A DNA stretch of 13,079 bases from Symbiobacteriaceae bacterium (GCA_009779515.1 WREE01000042.1:1-13079), one strand, 5' to 3'. Numbered from the stretch's first letter, positions 6,190 through 13,074 are shown. Translations and numbers: made by a program. Notes: generated by a model not told the origin, from the sequence alone.

Positions 6190-7653
6190 ATGTCACTGCA
6201 GGGTAGAGTGTTGAGTGAGGGCTTAACCTTCGACGATGTTCTTTTAGTGCCAGGTTACTCCGAAGTCTTACCCCGGGAAGTTGAAGTCAGGGGGCGGCTG
6301 ACCCGCAAAATCACCCTCAATATCCCCATTGTCAGTGCCGCTATGGATACGGTAACCGAGCGCCTCATGGCCATCTCCATGGCTCGTGAAGGTGGTATAG
6401 GGGTAATCCACGCCAATCTTACCGCCGAAGAACAGGCCCACCAGGCAGAGCTGGTTAAGAAGAGCGAGTTGGGTATAGTTTCCGACCCTTTCTATCTGGA
6501 ACCCGAGGACTCGGTGGAAGCCGCCAATACTCTCATGCGTCACTACCGCATCAGCGGAGTTCCCATCGTGGACAAAGAGCAGCATCTGCTGGGCATTATC
6601 ACTAACCGCGACATCCGCTTTTTGGAGCACTATCAGGTGCCCATTTTCGAAGTTATGACCAAAGAGAACTTAGTAACCGCTAACCCTGGGGTCACCCCAG
6701 CTGTTGCCATGCGCCTCATGCAACAACACAAAGTGGAAAAACTTCCTATTGTTGACGAAGAAAATCGTTTAGTGGGACTTATTACCATTAAAGATATTGA
6801 AAAAGCTCGCCAATACCCGGATAGCGCTCGCGATGTCGAAGGGCGTCTTTTAGTGGCAGCAGGTATCCCTATCAATGCCGGGGCTTTGGAGCGCATTGAA
6901 AAGCTGATGGCCATAGGGGTAGACTGTGTGGTGCTAGACAGCGCTCACGGGCATAGTAAAGGGGTCATAGAGTTAGTGCGTCGGGTGAAGCTGCAATATC
7001 CTAACCTTCAAGTTATAGCCGGTAATGTCGCAACCGCCCAAGGAACCATAGATCTAATCGAAGCCGGTGCAGATGCTGTGAAAGTTGGCATAGGCCCCGG
7101 CTCTATTTGTACCACCCGTATTGTTGCCGGTGTAGGTGTACCCCAGATAACAGCCATTGCCGACTGCGCTGCCGCCGCCCGGCCCTACAATGTGCCCATT
7201 ATCGCCGATGGCGGTATTAAGTATTCCGGCGATATTGTTAAAGCTCTAGCGGCAGGCGCCGAAACGGTGATGCTGGGTGGTATCTTGGCTGGCACCGAGG
7301 AGTCCCCTGGGGAGACCATTATTTATCAGGGACGCAGCTATAAGCAGTATCGCGGCATGGGTTCTTTAGGCGCCATGGCAGACGGAGCAGGTTCTCGCTA
7401 CTCCCAGGAGGGAGCTAAGAAGCTGGTCCCCGAAGGGATTGAGGGGCGGGTGCCTTACAAAGGGACGGTGGCCGATACTCTGTTTCAGCTGATAGGGGGG
7501 TTGCGCTCCGGCATGGGTTATTGTGGCTGCCATAATCTTAAGGAGCTTCGGGAGAACACGCAATTTATTCGGATTACCAGCGCCGGTTTAATCGAGAGCC
7601 ATCCCCACGATGTAACTATCACCTCGGAGTCTCCGAATTACCGTTTTGGCTAA
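6190..7653 (+). CDS. guaB: IMP dehydrogenase
   Basis: This 487-residue enzyme oxidises IMP to XMP with NAD+, the first committed step of GMP synthesis, in the cytoplasm. It starts with the usual LTFDDVLLVPGYSEVLP and has a TIM-barrel catalytic domain interrupted by two CBS motifs (about residues 93-205, including EVMTKENLVTANPGVTP and KLPIVDEENRLVGLITIKD). The catalytic loop GPGSICTTRIVAGVGVPQ carries Cys307. GGILAGTEESPGE and YRGMGSLGAM bind the IMP phosphate and purine, and the flap has Arg403-Tyr404 (GSRYSQ), which activates water. The start is ATG 6190 because AAGGAGA lies at 6176-6182; an in-frame ATG at 6169 lies upstream of this site and is less likely. It lies alone between the isc operon and a secreted-protein gene. 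All key residues are intact. Confidence 0.97.
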   Translation: MSLQGRVLSEGLTFDDVLLVPGYSEVLPREVEVRGRLTRKITLNIPIVSAAMDTVTERLMAISMAREGGIGVIHANLTAEEQAHQAELVKKSELGIVSDPFYLEPEDSVEAANTLMRHYRISGVPIVDKEQHLLGIITNRDIRFLEHYQVPIFEVMTKENLVTANPGVTPAVAMRLMQQHKVEKLPIVDEENRLVGLITIKDIEKARQYPDSARDVEGRLLVAAGIPINAGALERIEKLMAIGVDCVVLDSAHGHSKGVIELVRRVKLQYPNLQVIAGNVATAQGTIDLIEAGADAVKVGIGPGSICTTRIVAGVGVPQITAIADCAAAARPYNVPIIADGGIKYSGDIVKALAAGAETVMLGGILAGTEESPGETIIYQGRSYKQYRGMGSLGAMADGAGSRYSQEGAKKLVPEGIEGRVPYKGTVADTLFQLIGGLRSGMGYCGCHNLKELRENTQFIRITSAGLIESHPHDVTITSESPNYRFG

Positions 7654-7706
7654 TAAGCTCTAGTTTCGCTGCCAACATAAGTGTTATTTAAAAAAGGAGG
7701 GTTTCC

Positions 7707-8888
7707 ATGATGCGCAAGCTGTGTACGGTTCTGGTAGTTTTTTCTTTGGTTTGGGGTGTGCTGCAGATAGTGACGGTGAAAGCTGCCGATCCGGTGTATA
7801 ACTTTTCGGGAATTCTCTCCTTTGTGCCGGGTACGGGGTTTTTCGATAAATCCCACGGAGTGGCAACCTCCATGAATAACAACCAGCTGAGTTTGGTCTT
7901 TAACTATATGGGGACTGCCAAGGAAGCTGCCTATGCCGAAATACCGGTGGCGGAAGTGGGAGGTCCCGGTTTAGAACTCCATAGCTCCATTAATAATGGT
8001 GCTGCCGGACTTAAGGTCACCAGCTCCGACAAGTCGGTGAAGGTTAAATACGATAAAGCTAACGGAAAAATTGTGCTTACATCATCCTCCTTAGGGAGCG
8101 GGATTATTTCGGTAAGCGGCGTGGTTAAAGACGGCAAAGAGAGTACTACCTATATTGCCACCTTGCCTTTTATGGTGCGACCAGCCGTCGCCACCCGCAC
8201 CGATGTTGGCTACAAAGCTAAAGGCGCTAAAGAGGTAAGTTGGACAGAGGGTCAGGACAATTTGGATTTAGCTATGCAAGTAGGGGAATCTATCCCTCTA
8301 CAGGTGCGCTTTTTCAATGCTCCTTTGGGAGTCTTTTACACCTATGGCGGCGCGAGAAACAACGGTATTTGGCAGAGCGAAACCCCCAGCTTTTTGCAAG
8401 TGAGTAACGACGGTAAGTTGCGAGCTTTAAATCCTACTACCAGTGGTGAACCTGCCCGAGCTACTTTCATCGACTATTTAGGCAGACGAACCACGACGGT
8501 AACCGTTAGCATATCGCCCAAGGCTAATCCTAAGTTGGACGATTGGGACAATTCGATACGCATTGAGGTCAAGCCGCTAGGAGTTAAAGGCGCTGTCTCA
8601 CAGTTTATGGAAAAAGGCGGAACTCTCTCCTGGAATATGGATCAAGGCTCTTTCCAGCTAATTGCTTGGGTACGAGATACGAAAAAAGAAATGTATGTTA
8701 AAGCCAATGTTTATATTTACATTGCCACTGCCGGAGATCCGGAGTATGCTGTGGTGGATAATAAAGGAATAGTAACTCCCCTTAAAGCCAACTCCGCTGC
8801 GGGTGTGTCCATCATCCTTCATGTTGTTGCTCGGGATTCCCTGGGACCTAAACACAGTTTTGCGCTTCCGCTAACAATACACCCCTAA
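7707..8888 (+). CDS. Secreted protein with bacterial Ig-like (BIG-type) repeats, function unknown
   Basis: I do not recognise a named family for this 393-residue protein. It starts with a clear Sec signal peptide: basic MMRK, a hydrophobic core to about residue 22, and likely cleavage after VKA (residue 26). The only cysteine is in the signal peptide and there is no lipobox, LPXTG or C-terminal membrane helix, so the mature protein is probably released or held non-covalently at the wall. The rest is Thr/Ser/Gly-rich and beta-strand-like. Two stretches, VSNDGKLRALNPTTSGEPA and VVDNKGIVTPLKANSAAGV, have the 'dGkvtal..G.a.i.v' pattern of BIG_2-like domains, and an earlier segment (about residues 88-150) may be a third, weaker repeat. 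The start is ATG 7707, with AAGGAGG at 7694-7700; ATG 7710 is an alternative. It could be an adhesin, surface-layer-associated protein or carbohydrate-binding scaffold; nothing in the sequence decides. Confidence 0.75.
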   Translation: MMRKLCTVLVVFSLVWGVLQIVTVKAADPVYNFSGILSFVPGTGFFDKSHGVATSMNNNQLSLVFNYMGTAKEAAYAEIPVAEVGGPGLELHSSINNGAAGLKVTSSDKSVKVKYDKANGKIVLTSSSLGSGIISVSGVVKDGKESTTYIATLPFMVRPAVATRTDVGYKAKGAKEVSWTEGQDNLDLAMQVGESIPLQVRFFNAPLGVFYTYGGARNNGIWQSETPSFLQVSNDGKLRALNPTTSGEPARATFIDYLGRRTTTVTVSISPKANPKLDDWDNSIRIEVKPLGVKGAVSQFMEKGGTLSWNMDQGSFQLIAWVRDTKKEMYVKANVYIYIATAGDPEYAVVDNKGIVTPLKANSAAGVSIILHVVARDSLGPKHSFALPLTIHP

Positions 8889-8937
8889 GAAGGATTTGGA
8901 GATCACGTAGCCGAAATACGTAGGTGGAGTACATTTT

Positions 8938-9330
8938 GTGCTATCTGCTCTTAAAAGGATGGTAAATATGCAAATACTAGATAGCTTTAATTCCGAGGCA
9001 GCAGAGACCAATTTTGCCGAAGGTATTGCCCGGATGATGAACAACCGCAGCCTCTATGTTCGCTTGCTTACCAAGTTTCATACTACCGATAATATCAGTG
9101 CCCTTCGAGCAGCCGTAGCTAGCGGTATACCTGACCAAATCCGTATGGAAGCTCATACTCTGAAGGGGGTGGCAGCGAATTTAAGTTTGGCTGGGTTATC
9201 CAACAAAGCAGCCGATTTAGATCATGCAGTTAAAGATGGGCATATGGACCAGGTAGCTGCTCTTATGCAAATTATCGAGGAGAGCTATGCTATAACTATG
9301 ACTGAAGTAGCTGCCTATATCGCCGGTTAG
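8938..9330 (+). CDS. Stand-alone Hpt (histidine phosphotransfer) domain protein
   Basis: This small protein of up to 130 residues is one Hpt four-helix bundle. The phospho-accepting histidine is His73 in MEAHTLKGVAANLSLAGLS, the classic HxLKGxAxxLG-type motif, and a LAD-like segment follows in KAADLDHAV. Such proteins relay phosphate between receiver domains in multistep phosphorelays. No histidine kinase or response regulator is near, so its partners are encoded elsewhere. The start is uncertain. GTG 8938 has GGTGGAG at 8923-8929; ATG 8968 (120 residues, giving MQILDSFNSE) has AAAGGA at 8953-8958 and may be the true one. A strong terminator follows 30 bases after the stop. The 49-base gap upstream carries two ACGTAG direct repeats but no clear promoter, so co-transcription with the secreted-protein gene is plausible. 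Confidence 0.85.
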   Translation: MLSALKRMVNMQILDSFNSEAAETNFAEGIARMMNNRSLYVRLLTKFHTTDNISALRAAVASGIPDQIRMEAHTLKGVAANLSLAGLSNKAADLDHAVKDGHMDQVAALMQIIEESYAITMTEVAAYIAG

Positions 9331-9360
9331 TTTCCTAAGCGCAGCTTTACCACTAGAAAA

Positions 9361-9406
9361 AGCACCCCTATCTCCAGCCTCAGCTGGGATACGGGTGCTA
9401 TTTTTT
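9361..9406 (+). terminator. Strong intrinsic terminator after the Hpt gene
   Basis: AGCACCC (9361-9367) pairs with GGGTGCT (9393-9399), extended inward by TATC/GATA and CCAGC/GCTGG around a CTCA loop, with single unpaired bases. A T6 tract (9401-9406) follows. The A-run just upstream (9357-9361) would supply a T-tract for the other strand, so the element could also stop minus-strand transcription from the ATPase-nuclease operon. Confidence 0.95.
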
Positions 9407-9470
9407 AGTATTATATCAAATTGTAGAAAAATAGGTTTCATGTTTTTTGTTTCCTGCCTAAATTATCTTG

Positions 9471-9530
9471 AAGGGATAAAAGTATCCGCTTTTTGTCGAC
9501 CTGCGCGTCAAAAAGCAAGCTTAATCCCTT
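9471..9530. repeat. Nested inverted repeat between convergent genes
   Basis: The outer arms AAGGGAT (9471-9477) and ATCCCTT (9524-9530) enclose perfect inner arms GCTTTTTG (9488-9495) and CAAAAAGC (9509-9516) around a 13-base loop. A competing small hairpin GGATA/TATCC (9474-9487) followed by a T5 run looks like a second, weaker terminator for plus-strand read-through. Bases 9407-9470 upstream are AT-rich and show nothing I recognise. Confidence 0.5.
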
Positions 9531-9538
9531 GAACACAC

Positions 9539-9593
9539 CTTAATTCGCCGAAGAGCGCACTCTGAGGCGAGGCTGAAGACTTTGTCTTCAGCC
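9539..9593 (+). repeat. Dispersed structured repeat, copy 2
   Basis: This copy aligns with copy 1 in the isc leader (50 of 55 aligned bases). It forms TCGCC/GGCGA (9545-9549 with 9566-9570) around an AGAG/CTCT hairpin. A perfect 10-bp hairpin GGCTGAAGAC/GTCTTCAGCC with a TTT loop (9571-9593) follows. It has no T-tract on either side. Its end overlaps the last codon and stop of the minus-strand nuclease gene. It is in the same orientation as copy 1. Confidence 0.75.
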
Positions 9594-10112
9594 AATCTCT
9601 TCATCCTGGGGAATAATGGTGGTGGAAGCCAGCTCTTCGTAGTCCCGGTGGAGCCCTAAACGGCTGCTGAACATCAGCTCGAAGTGCTTGGCGTTACGAG
9701 GTAGATTAAGGATGAGAGTGCGGTAGGAGTTGTAACTGCGGAAAGCTCTGGTGCCGGTGCGTAAAGAGGAGGAAACCAGACGAAAATAGATATTTTCCAT
9801 AGGTAAGTTTAGCTCCGGGGAGAAGTTCATATGGGTGGTCAACAACTGTTCACAGGCAATATCCCAGTGGTTTTTTCCCTTAAGCTCGATATACCATGCC
9901 AAGTGACGACCAGAATCGAATAAGAGGAAGTCACAACGCTTCTCGGTATTCGCGCTTCCCTGATCCGTTCGAAAGACGGTATAGCAGCGCTGGTCGGCAT
10001 TATACCCCCGGTAGGTAGCCAGGCATTGCGGGTCGTCATCTTGCAGAATAATGAACTCGTCGCTGATATTTTCAGGGATAATTTTCGTAAGACGAGTTAT
10101 CTGTTCACTCAC
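9588..10112 (-). CDS. Small PD-(D/E)XK nuclease-like protein, partner of the ATPase
   Basis: This is a 174-residue protein of no family I can name. It shows a PD-(D/E)XK-type active-site pattern: Asp61 in KRCDFLLF, then Glu76-Leu-Lys78 in AWYIELKGK, then a helix with GLN89 in WDIACEQL that is often seen after the core of such nucleases. Surrounding strands (CDFLLF, LAWYIEL) fit the usual beta-sheet core. I see no TOPRIM, HNH or GIY-YIG motif. The start is GTG at 10112-10110, with GGGAGG seven bases upstream. It overlaps the ATPase stop by 8 bases, so translation is very likely coupled and the products probably work together. Its last glycine codon and stop lie within dispersed repeat copy 2. 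A nucleic-acid-cleaving effector in a defence module is my inference; a catalytically dead regulator is possible. Confidence 0.7.
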   Translation of the reverse strand: MSEQITRLTKIIPENISDEFIILQDDDPQCLATYRGYNADQRCYTVFRTDQGSANTEKRCDFLLFDSGRHLAWYIELKGKNHWDIACEQLLTTHMNFSPELNLPMENIYFRLVSSSLRTGTRAFRSYNSYRTLILNLPRNAKHFELMFSSRLGLHRDYEELASTTIIPQDEEIG

Positions 10113-11475
10113 GGGAAAACCTCCCTCTTCCTGCCGCTAGAAGTTCTTCGAAGATATCGGCTAAGTACTCCGAGACAAAATCCAGCTTCGCTACATCCAG
10201 AGAGGCAATGCTATGGTCTAAAATATTGATGGTGGTGCCGTTACCGATGAGCAGTCCGGCAGCTTGCTCGACTTGCAGATGTTGGATACCAGGGATGATA
10301 GCCTCTACTGCTTCCTTAGTCTCAGCAGAGTCTAAAGTCCCGGCGAAGAGGAGGTTTGAGAGGGAAATCATGATATAGGGACTGTGAGTGGTTAAAAAAA
10401 GCTGGCTACCGGTGATATTAATAAACATGGCGAGGGCTGAGACCAGATCACTCTGTCCCTTAGAGAAGAGGTGGGCTTCCGGCTCCTCAATGATGATAAA
10501 GCATTTGCTGTGGGTAAAAGTCAGATATTGTAGGATATTGGAGATCCATAATAGTTCCTGTTGTCCTGAGGAGGTAAACGCCAGGGGGACATCGGAGCCA
10601 TCTCGGATGGTGATATACTCCTCCCCCTGGGTAACTTTATACTCTCCTTTGATGATAAAGTTGAGCAGGGAACGCAGTTCGAAGGCGTGGAAGTTTTCTT
10701 CTCTGTCCATATAGGAAATATCTTCCTGGAGTCGTTCCCAGGCGTCACGTACTGTGCGCACATAATCGAAATAAATGCGAGTTAAAAAGTCCACCCCATC
10801 ATCAGGTTCCTGTTCACTGTAGCTGGCGCGGCTGTGACCACTGTGCGACAAATAGCCTACAAAGAGGCGGCGGGAGATCAGCCCTCTCCCTGCCGGCACA
10901 TAAATTAAGTGATAATCGTCGTAAAAAAGCTCCCGCGCTGCTCGTCGAGCTAACGGTTGGTAGGAGATCAGTTCGCTGATGGCAGGGATCGAGAGAGGGA
11001 TGGAGGGAGTGGCGGCACCGCTTTGTAAATCCGCCAGTTGCTCAAAAATAATGTTTTCCATGCGACTTTGTAGACTCTCGCTGAAGATGAAGTTTAAAGA
11101 TGTGCTTTCCGCTTCTTTCGCCATGGTCATGCTATGGAGAGGGGAGTAGTGGTATACCACGGTGAAAGCCTTAAAGCGCTCTACCCCACCGTAGAGGGAG
11201 ACAAAACGAGCTTGGAGGCGATGGTTGAATTCCGCTAAAACATCTTCCACATTCTCCAACTGGGTAAGGGTGCTGCTTTGCAGGAGGATGATAAATTCGT
11301 TGCGAATATCACGACAGTAGTAAATAAGTTTAGCTAAGGTGCTTTTTCCTGCTGACTGTTCACCAATGATACACACTAAGTCTCTGATGGCAAAGTCGAC
11401 TATTTCCCGCAAAGGTCCAAACCCGTGTACTGAAATGCGGTGCTGTTTATAAATAGCTGTTCGGTCATCAACCAT
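10105..11475 (-). CDS. ABC/AAA15-type ATPase, putative defence-system sensor
   Basis: This 456-residue protein is an SMC/RecF-like ATPase of the AAA15/AAA21 group. The Walker A is GEQSAGKST (residues 38-46, Lys44). The ABC signature-like SSGQQE is at 302-307, Walker B FIIIEEPEAHLF at 326-337 with catalytic Glu331, and the H-loop His364 is in LTTHSPY. A PAGRG motif (194-198) typical of AAA15 proteins precedes the insert region. The long part between Walker A and the signature (about 50-290) is helical and probably senses the trigger or forms the dimer arm. No C-terminal TOPRIM is visible, unlike OLD-family nucleases. The start is ATG 11475-11473, with AAGGAGGG six bases upstream. It is followed with overlap by the PD-(D/E)XK-like gene. 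The pairing of such an ATPase with a small nuclease is characteristic of antiphage modules; that role is inferred. Confidence 0.88.
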   Translation of the reverse strand: MVDDRTAIYKQHRISVHGFGPLREIVDFAIRDLVCIIGEQSAGKSTLAKLIYYCRDIRNEFIILLQSSTLTQLENVEDVLAEFNHRLQARFVSLYGGVERFKAFTVVYHYSPLHSMTMAKEAESTSLNFIFSESLQSRMENIIFEQLADLQSGAATPSIPLSIPAISELISYQPLARRAARELFYDDYHLIYVPAGRGLISRRLFVGYLSHSGHSRASYSEQEPDDGVDFLTRIYFDYVRTVRDAWERLQEDISYMDREENFHAFELRSLLNFIIKGEYKVTQGEEYITIRDGSDVPLAFTSSGQQELLWISNILQYLTFTHSKCFIIIEEPEAHLFSKGQSDLVSALAMFINITGSQLFLTTHSPYIMISLSNLLFAGTLDSAETKEAVEAIIPGIQHLQVEQAAGLLIGNGTTINILDHSIASLDVAKLDFVSEYLADIFEELLAAGRGRFSRE

Positions 11476-11507
11476 GTCAACCCCTCCTTAGTGGAAAGCT
11501 TTAGAAA

Positions 11508-11516
11508 ATCATACCA
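11508..11516 (-). promoter_or_regulatory. Possible extended -10 promoter for the ATPase-nuclease operon
   Basis: On the minus strand TGG is followed by TATGAT (11513-11508), about 33 bases before the ATG. It has the same TGGTATGAT core as the isc promoter. No good -35 box is seen at 16-18 bases, so this is a moderate-to-weak call. Confidence 0.4.
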
Positions 11517-11550
11517 CATCGTATGCCAAAAAGAAAGTGCCAAGTATCAA

Positions 11551-11576
11551 CGGGCAGATTGCCATCTGCCCCTACG
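11551..11576 (-). repeat. REP-like palindromic element, inverted copy
   Basis: Read on the minus strand this is CGTAGGGG, a stem GGGCAGAT/ATCTGCCC with a GGCA loop, and a final CG. The frame is the same as in the hairpins of the tandem array (CGTAGGGG...CCCG), but the stem sequence differs on both arms while pairing is kept. It faces the first array hairpin (11597-11622) head to head across 20 bases. Such CGTAGGGG palindromes resemble widespread REP-type elements. Confidence 0.65.
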
Positions 11577-11594
11577 AAAATCCATCGCCAATCC

Positions 11595-11816
11595 ATCGTA
11601 GGGGACGATGGTAATCGTCCCGCTGGAATGTGTGTACACGATCGATTGTACAAATCGTAGGGGACGATGGTAATCGTCCCGCTGAAATGTGTGTACACGA
11701 TCGATTGTACAAATCGTAGGGGACGATGGTAATCGTCCCGCTGAAATGTGTGTACACGATCGATTATACAAATCGTAGGGGACGATGGTAATCGTCCCGC
11801 TGGAATGTGTGTACAC
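11595..11816 (+). repeat. Tandem repeat array, 59-bp period, four copies
   Basis: Units begin at 11595, 11654, 11713 and 11772, with an exact period of 59 bases; the last is cut short at 11816 after GTGTACAC. Each unit holds a hairpin GGGACGAT-GGTA-ATCGTCCC and, in the linker, TGTACA-CGATCGAT-TGTACA, which can form a second hairpin (lost in copy 4, one mismatch in copy 3). The copies differ only at single bases (GGAATG versus GAAATG, TTGTAC versus TTATAC). The period is not a multiple of three, so the open frames across it are not coding. With 11476-11594 upstream and 11817-11856 downstream it fills the gap of 381 bases between the ATPase and methyltransferase genes. Confidence 0.93.
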
Positions 11817-11856
11817 TTACTGGACTCGGGGTGAAAAAGCCAAGGAGGAAATGTAT

Positions 11857-12684
11857 ATGTCGAAAAGGAGTGCCCGGGAAACCAACACCTCCTGGGAGGA
11901 AGTTACCCTCTGGTACGACCGCCTGCAGGGTGCCGAGGGGAGTGAGTACCACCAGGAAGTCATTCTGCCAGGAATAGAGCGCATGCTACGTCACCGCTGG
12001 AAAAGCCTTACGGACTTACCTGTTCTGGATTTAGCCTGTGGTCAGGGAGTAGTGGCACGCTACTTGGCGGAGCGGGGCGCTAAGGTTACCGCCATAGATC
12101 TCTCCCCAGCCATGCTGAAAGCCGCTCGCGGTTACCCCTTGGGGGAAGAAATAAGCTATATTCAGGGGGATGTTACCCAGCTTAGGGAAGAAGGAGGCGT
12201 CACGCCTCGCTACGGCCTGAGGGCGGAGTCTTTTGCGGCGGCAACCTTGGTCTTGGCGGTACAGAACCTAACACCCCTCTCCTCTTTGTGGCGGGGGGTG
12301 CATATGCTGCTCCAACCGGGGGGAGTATTGCTGGTGGTCATGCTCCATCCTTGCTTTCGCGTACCGGGGCGGAGCGATTGGCAGTGGAATCAGGGGGACG
12401 AAAGGCAGGAGCGGGTGTTGTGGCAATACCTGCAGAGCCAGGAGGTAGCTATTGCTCTGCATCCTGGTCAGGAAGCCCAAGGGATAAATTCCCCCATGAC
12501 TGCCCACTTTCATCGCCCCTTGCAAGCCTATTTGAACACTCTAGGTAATGCCGGTTTGTGGCTGGATCATCTGGAGGAGTGGTGCAGTCATAAAAAAGAC
12601 GAAGCTGGTCCCAAGCACAAGGCGTTAGCCCAAGCCCGCCGAGAGTTCCCTCTATTCCTTGCTCTTAGGGTGGGTAAAGTATGA
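11857..12684 (+). CDS. Class I SAM-dependent methyltransferase
   Basis: This 275-residue protein has a Rossmann-type methyltransferase core. Motif I is VLDLACGQGVVARYL (56-70), the acidic SAM-ribose residue is Asp81 in VTAIDLSPAML, then comes YIQGDVTQL (101-109) with the motif III Asp105, and later the strand segment GGVLLVVMLHPCF. There is no NPPY or DPPY catalytic motif, so it is not an N6-adenine or N4-cytosine DNA methylase; it resembles small-molecule or tRNA/quinone methyltransferases of the Methyltransf_11/25 type. The substrate cannot be read from the sequence. The start is ATG 11857, eight bases after AAGGAGG (11842-11848); ATG 11851 is too close to it, and the GTG at 11785 lies inside the tandem repeat. 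It overlaps acpS by ATGA, so the two are translated together. The tandem repeat ends 40 bases before the start. Confidence 0.88.
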   Translation: MSKRSARETNTSWEEVTLWYDRLQGAEGSEYHQEVILPGIERMLRHRWKSLTDLPVLDLACGQGVVARYLAERGAKVTAIDLSPAMLKAARGYPLGEEISYIQGDVTQLREEGGVTPRYGLRAESFAAATLVLAVQNLTPLSSLWRGVHMLLQPGGVLLVVMLHPCFRVPGRSDWQWNQGDERQERVLWQYLQSQEVAIALHPGQEAQGINSPMTAHFHRPLQAYLNTLGNAGLWLDHLEEWCSHKKDEAGPKHKALAQARREFPLFLALRVGKV

Positions 12685-13073
12685 GCAATATAATCGGCAT
12701 TGGGGTAGATATTATATCTGTCGAGCGGATGGCTCGCGCTTGGCAGTTGCGCCCGCGCTTAGCCCAGCGCATCCTCGCCCCTCAGGAGATTAGCGAAATG
12801 CAGGAGCGTCAAGGATACGATCCTCTCCATCTGGCAGGACGCTGGGCGGCTAAGGAGGCAGTGAGTAAAGCTTTGGGAAGTGGTATGCGCGGCTTTTCTT
12901 TTCCCGATATTGTAGTGTATCACAACGAGTGGGGTAATCCCTTAGTCCAACTCTTGGGAGGAGCTGCTATCCGGGGCAACCAGCTAGGAGTAAGCCAAAT
13001 TCTCCTTTCTCTGAGTCATGAATCCGCCTTTGCCATAGCTTATGCTGTAGCTTTGGGGAGTACCAACATTTAA
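12681..13073 (+). CDS. acpS: Holo-[acyl-carrier-protein] synthase
   Basis: This 130-residue cytoplasmic enzyme transfers 4'-phosphopantetheine from CoA to the conserved serine of acyl carrier protein, which activates it for fatty acid synthesis. Its length is normal for the trimeric AcpS group. The N-terminal GIGVDIISVERM supplies the Mg-binding Asp10. The second signature LAGRWAAKEAVSKALGSG (51-68) carries Lys58-Glu59, where the glutamate binds metal. The C-terminal LSLSHESAFAIAYAVA strand pair is also typical. The start ATG 12681 overlaps the methyltransferase stop by four bases. In many Gram-positives acpS precedes an NAD(P)HX epimerase/dehydratase gene; whatever follows here is outside the window. 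Confidence 0.96.
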   Translation: MSNIIGIGVDIISVERMARAWQLRPRLAQRILAPQEISEMQERQGYDPLHLAGRWAAKEAVSKALGSGMRGFSFPDIVVYHNEWGNPLVQLLGGAAIRGNQLGVSQILLSLSHESAFAIAYAVALGSTNI

Positions 13074-13074
13074 G

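Noticed and set aside
7650..7882. Minus-strand small ORFs opposite the secreted-protein start
   Set aside because: Three overlapping frames without ribosome binding sites lie opposite a gene with a strong Shine-Dalgarno and signal peptide.
9571..9593. Intrinsic terminator for the nuclease operon
   Set aside because: The hairpin is perfect but no T-tract follows on either strand. The 9361-9406 element is the better candidate.
9588..11475. PARIS, Septu or Gabija defence system
   Set aside because: The partner protein has a D...ExK pattern and is only 174 residues. No TOPRIM, HNH or UvrD-like helicase is present.
11595..11816. CRISPR array
   Set aside because: The whole 59-base period is conserved, with no unique spacers, and no cas gene is present.
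11501..11816. Minus-strand coding frames with repeated peptide segments
   Set aside because: The peptides only translate the tandem repeat. The period is not a multiple of three, so the same repeat is read in all frames, and no ribosome binding site is seen.
11857..12684. DNA-modification methylase belonging to a restriction system with the neighbouring nuclease
   Set aside because: It lacks NPPY/DPPY or the cytosine-methylase PC motif, runs on the opposite strand, and is translationally coupled to acpS instead.
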